The position numbers and the translations under genes are program-made. A stretch of DNA of 17,850 nt, taken from positions 1 through 17,850 of the forward strand of contig JBLMZA010000096.1 of NCBI GenBank assembly GCA_050258555.1, read 5' to 3'. The notes below the pieces were generated by a model, which ran no database searches, was not told where the DNA came from, and was given only the letters and a program-made list of their open reading frames with translations. This document shows positions 15,788-17,850 of the stretch, one piece after another. This DNA is from CAISDA01 sp050258555. GTDB taxonomy: Bacteria > Bacteroidota > Ignavibacteria > UBA10030 > UBA8401. Numbering within the stretch: the stretch's first letter is position 1; each line of letters starts with the position of its first letter.

Positions 15788-15830
15788 CTCCCCGGACATG
15801 CATGATGCCATGCACACCGGGGAGTTTTTT
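15788..15830 (-). terminator. Rho-independent terminator after serA (bidirectional in form)
   Basis: CTCCCCGG (15788-15795) pairs perfectly with CCGGGGAG (15817-15824), and the 21-base interior can pair further (CATGCAT against GTGCATG). On the minus strand the stem is followed by ATTTTTT, 27 bases after the serA stop. On the plus strand it is followed by TTTTTT as well. Confidence 0.9.
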
Positions 15831-15850
15831 CAGAAGCGAATGAAGATGAT

Positions 15851-17428
15851 TTAGAGCGACACGACGCGGGCATCAAGGATGCCGTCGACCGCTTCGATCT
15901 GCTTCACGACCGAAGCCGGGATCTCGTTATCGACCGCGACGATCGTGAGCGCCTTTTCGCCCACGCCCGAACGGCCGAGCGAGAGGCCGGCGATATTGAT
16001 GTTCGATGCCGCAAGAATCGAGCCCACAGAGGCGAGCATGCCCGGACGGTCGATGTTCGTATAGACGAGCATGACGCCTTCCGGATTCACTTCGAAGTAA
16101 TAGTTGTCGATACGGACCAGGCGCGGATGCGTCGTGCCGAAGACGGTGCCGGAGATGGTGCGCTTCTCGGACGTCGTGGCATACTCGACCGACAAGAGCT
16201 GCAGATAGTCGGCGCCGTCGACCTCCTTCTTCTCGCTCATGCGTATGCCCATTTCTTCGGCGATGAAGGGGGAGTTCACGTAGTTGACCGGCTCGCCGAT
16301 CACCTTCGTGAAGATGCCGTGCAGCACGCCCGCCTTCAGGAGCTCGCGGTATTTCTCGAGCATCTCACCGCGCAGTGTCACGGTGATTTCCTTGAGCGTG
16401 CCCTTCATCGTCTGTCCGATCAGCTTGCCGATCTTTTCTGCAAGCGAAAGGAAGGGCAGGATTTCGGCCGGCTGGCCCGCCTGCAGCGCCACGGCGTTCA
16501 CCGCTCCGGCGATGCCTCTATTATGGAGCGCATCGGCGATCTGGTGCGCGATCTGGATCGCCACTTTCTCCTGCGCCTCCTCGGTCGATGCGCCGAGGTG
16601 CGGCGTGGCGATCACTTTCGGATGCTTCAGAAGCGGATGGTCCGTCGGCGGCTCCTTCACGAACACATCGAGCGCCGCCCCGGCCACATGACCGCTTTCC
16701 AGGGCGCGAAGCAGGGCCGCCTCATCGACGATGCCGCCGCGCGCGCAGTTGATGATGCGCACGCCCTTCTTGCACTGGGCGAGCGTCTCGTCGTTGAGCA
16801 GGCCTTTGGTCTCTTCGGTCATCGGCGTATGCACCGTGATGAAATCGGAGCGGCGGTAGAGTTCCGGCAGATCGACGAGCTCGACGCCGAGCTTCGAGGC
16901 CACATCGGATGCCAAGACGGGATCGTATCCGATCACCGTCATGCCGAAGGCCTTGAGCCGGAGCGCCACTTCGCGTCCGATCTTGCCCAGGCCCACCACG
17001 CCCAGGGTTTTGCCGGAGACTTCCGCGCCCATGAATTTCTTGCGCTCCCATTTGCCCGCAAGAAGGCTTGCATTGGCCTGGGGAATGTTGCGCGAAAGCG
17101 AGAGCATCATCGAGACCGTGTGCTCCGCCGTCGAGACCGTGTTGCCGCCCGGCGTGTTCATCACGATGATGCCGCGGCGCGATGCGGACTCGGAATCGAT
17201 ATTGTCGACGCCCGCGCCGGCGCGCCCGATCACCTGCATCGAATGCGCCGCATTGATGATGTCCGCGGTCACCTGCGTGCCCGAGCGCACCACGAGCGCC
17301 GCGTATTCGCCGATGCACGCCTTGATCTCCTCTGCGGGAAGTCCGGGCCTGTTGTCGACCGTGAAGCCTTCGCGCGTCAGAATATCGACGCAGCTTTGTT
17401 CGATGGGATCAGTGATGAGAATTTTCAT
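15851..17428 (-). CDS. serA: D-3-phosphoglycerate dehydrogenase (long form with ASB and ACT domains)
   Basis: First committed enzyme of L-serine synthesis: oxidises 3-phosphoglycerate to 3-phosphohydroxypyruvate with NAD; cytosolic. The 525 residues are typical of the long bacterial form. N-terminal substrate domain with IGRAGAGVDNID (67-78); Rossmann motif GLGKIG (146-151); catalytic R230 (NCARGGIVDE), E259 (VKEPP) and H277 (TPHLGAST); allosteric-substrate-binding region about 320-440; ACT domain about 452-525 (DRPGMLASVGSILAASNINI), the probable site of serine feedback control. The start at 17428 gives MKILITDPI, as usual; the Shine-Dalgarno is weak. It follows a class V aminotransferase gene by 104 bases on the same strand. 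That neighbour would supply the next transamination step. All key residues are intact. Confidence 0.96.
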   Translation of the reverse strand: MKILITDPIEQSCVDILTREGFTVDNRPGLPAEEIKACIGEYAALVVRSGTQVTADIINAAHSMQVIGRAGAGVDNIDSESASRRGIIVMNTPGGNTVSTAEHTVSMMLSLSRNIPQANASLLAGKWERKKFMGAEVSGKTLGVVGLGKIGREVALRLKAFGMTVIGYDPVLASDVASKLGVELVDLPELYRRSDFITVHTPMTEETKGLLNDETLAQCKKGVRIINCARGGIVDEAALLRALESGHVAGAALDVFVKEPPTDHPLLKHPKVIATPHLGASTEEAQEKVAIQIAHQIADALHNRGIAGAVNAVALQAGQPAEILPFLSLAEKIGKLIGQTMKGTLKEITVTLRGEMLEKYRELLKAGVLHGIFTKVIGEPVNYVNSPFIAEEMGIRMSEKKEVDGADYLQLLSVEYATTSEKRTISGTVFGTTHPRLVRIDNYYFEVNPEGVMLVYTNIDRPGMLASVGSILAASNINIAGLSLGRSGVGEKALTIVAVDNEIPASVVKQIEAVDGILDARVVSL

Positions 17429-17464
17429 ATATGCTCTATGTTAGTCGGAGTGGAATGATTGGGC

Positions 17465-17487
17465 GGGGCGAAGCAGCGCTTCGCCCC
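17465..17487 (-). terminator. Compact GC-rich hairpin between the aminotransferase and serA genes
   Basis: A perfect 10-base stem GGGGCGAAGC (17465-17474) / GCTTCGCCCC (17478-17487) with a 3-base loop, located 46 bases after the aminotransferase stop. There is no T-run on either side, so it is terminator-like in stem only. It may attenuate or stabilise the message ahead of serA. Confidence 0.45.
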
Positions 17488-17532
17488 ACAAGGCGGTTCG
17501 TCTCATAAGAAGCATACAGCCATGTATGTCCG

Positions 17533-17850
17533 TTATTGCTGGAACGAGCGGATCACGGCCTGCACGCCCGCGCCGGTCTCGAACTGGTAGCCGCATTCCT
17601 TGAGCGTCATTTCAAGGGCGGTCATCATCGTGACCATGTCGAACTCGTCGTAGTATCCGAGGTGCGAGATGCGGAAGATCTTGCCGGCATAGTCGTCCTA
17701 TCCGCCGGCGATCGTGATGCCGTATTTCTGCTTCAGGATCTTGTTGAACGCCTTCCACTCCACTCCTTCGGGCAGCCAGACCGGCGTGACGGCGTAGCTG
17801 GCCGATTCGGAAAAGAGCTTCAGACCGAGCGCCGAGACGCCGCAGCGGAT
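17533..17850 (-). pseudogene. Class V aminotransferase (serine/phosphoserine or alanine-glyoxylate type), C-terminal part, interrupted by in-frame TAG
   Basis: The last 106 codons of a PLP-dependent fold-type I aminotransferase run in from the right edge, ending ...VQAVIRSFQQ then TAA at 17533-17535. The visible part matches the small C-terminal domain: SYAVTPVWLPEGVEW, FNKILKQKYGITIAGG, KIFRISHLGYYDEFDM, TALEMTLKECGY. Between AGG and DDYAGKIF the frame has TAG (17698-17700 on the plus strand reads CTA). Family members commonly have Gln there (AGGQD), so a single CAG to TAG change explains it. Homology continues in frame for 54 codons past the stop, which argues for a recent nonsense mutation or a sequence error, not an old pseudogene. 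The PLP-lysine domain lies outside the window. Upstream of serA, it would supply a serine-pathway transamination; exact substrate specificity is unresolved. Confidence 0.75.

Noticed and set aside
16127..17458. Plus-strand open frame of 443 codons opposite serA
   Set aside because: Shadow of serA, whose catalytic and ACT motifs are complete on the minus strand; the antisense translation is His/Arg-rich and unlike any family.

Overview
The window looks like chromosomal DNA of a GC-rich member of the Bacteroidota/Chlorobiota-Ignavibacteriota group (FCB superphylum), perhaps an Ignavibacteria- or Kapabacteria-like lineage. The evidence is a type IX secretion (T9SS) type A sorting domain with the LDQNYPNPFNP motif, a PorV/PorQ-family outer-membrane protein, a TonB receptor with an N-terminal carboxypeptidase-regulatory-like domain, and several secreted beta-propellers. 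Assignment below superphylum is inference. I saw no tRNA, rRNA, CRISPR array, insertion sequence or phage gene.

Layout, left to right. (1) 1-1845, minus strand: housekeeping genes for peptidase T (cut by the window edge) and exodeoxyribonuclease III. (2) 2016-3989, plus strand, the only plus-strand genes: a secreted family-10-like pectate lyase, followed 6 bases later by a C39-like cysteine peptidase-fold protein. (3) 3996-12408, minus strand: a cell-surface block. In transcription order it holds a TonB-dependent receptor, a 1089-residue secreted protein with an FN3-like segment and a T9SS-like C-terminal domain, a PorV/PorQ-family barrel, a strong hairpin, and an NHL-type propeller. (4) 12409-12955: the one long non-coding stretch. 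It holds a near-consensus TTGACA/TATATT promoter with a palindrome in its spacer, a GalR/LacI-type operator nearer the receptor gene, and further dyads. (5) 12956-15639, minus strand: a seven-repeat propeller and a BNR-type propeller with a canonical T9SS sorting domain. (6) 15851-17850, minus strand: serine biosynthesis, with serA (525 aa, ACT domain) preceded by a class V aminotransferase whose visible reading frame contains an in-frame TAG.

How the parts may fit together: the receptor/secreted protein/PorV set resembles a nutrient-uptake or surface-assembly unit in which a T9SS-exported protein replaces the SusD-type lipoprotein. A sugar-type (LacI/GalR) operator in front of it and a nearby secreted pectate lyase suggest carbohydrate use, but the substrate is not shown by the sequence. 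The points most worth checking are the amber codon in the aminotransferase, the receptor operon with its operators, and a 16-base promoter element shared by two upstream regions.
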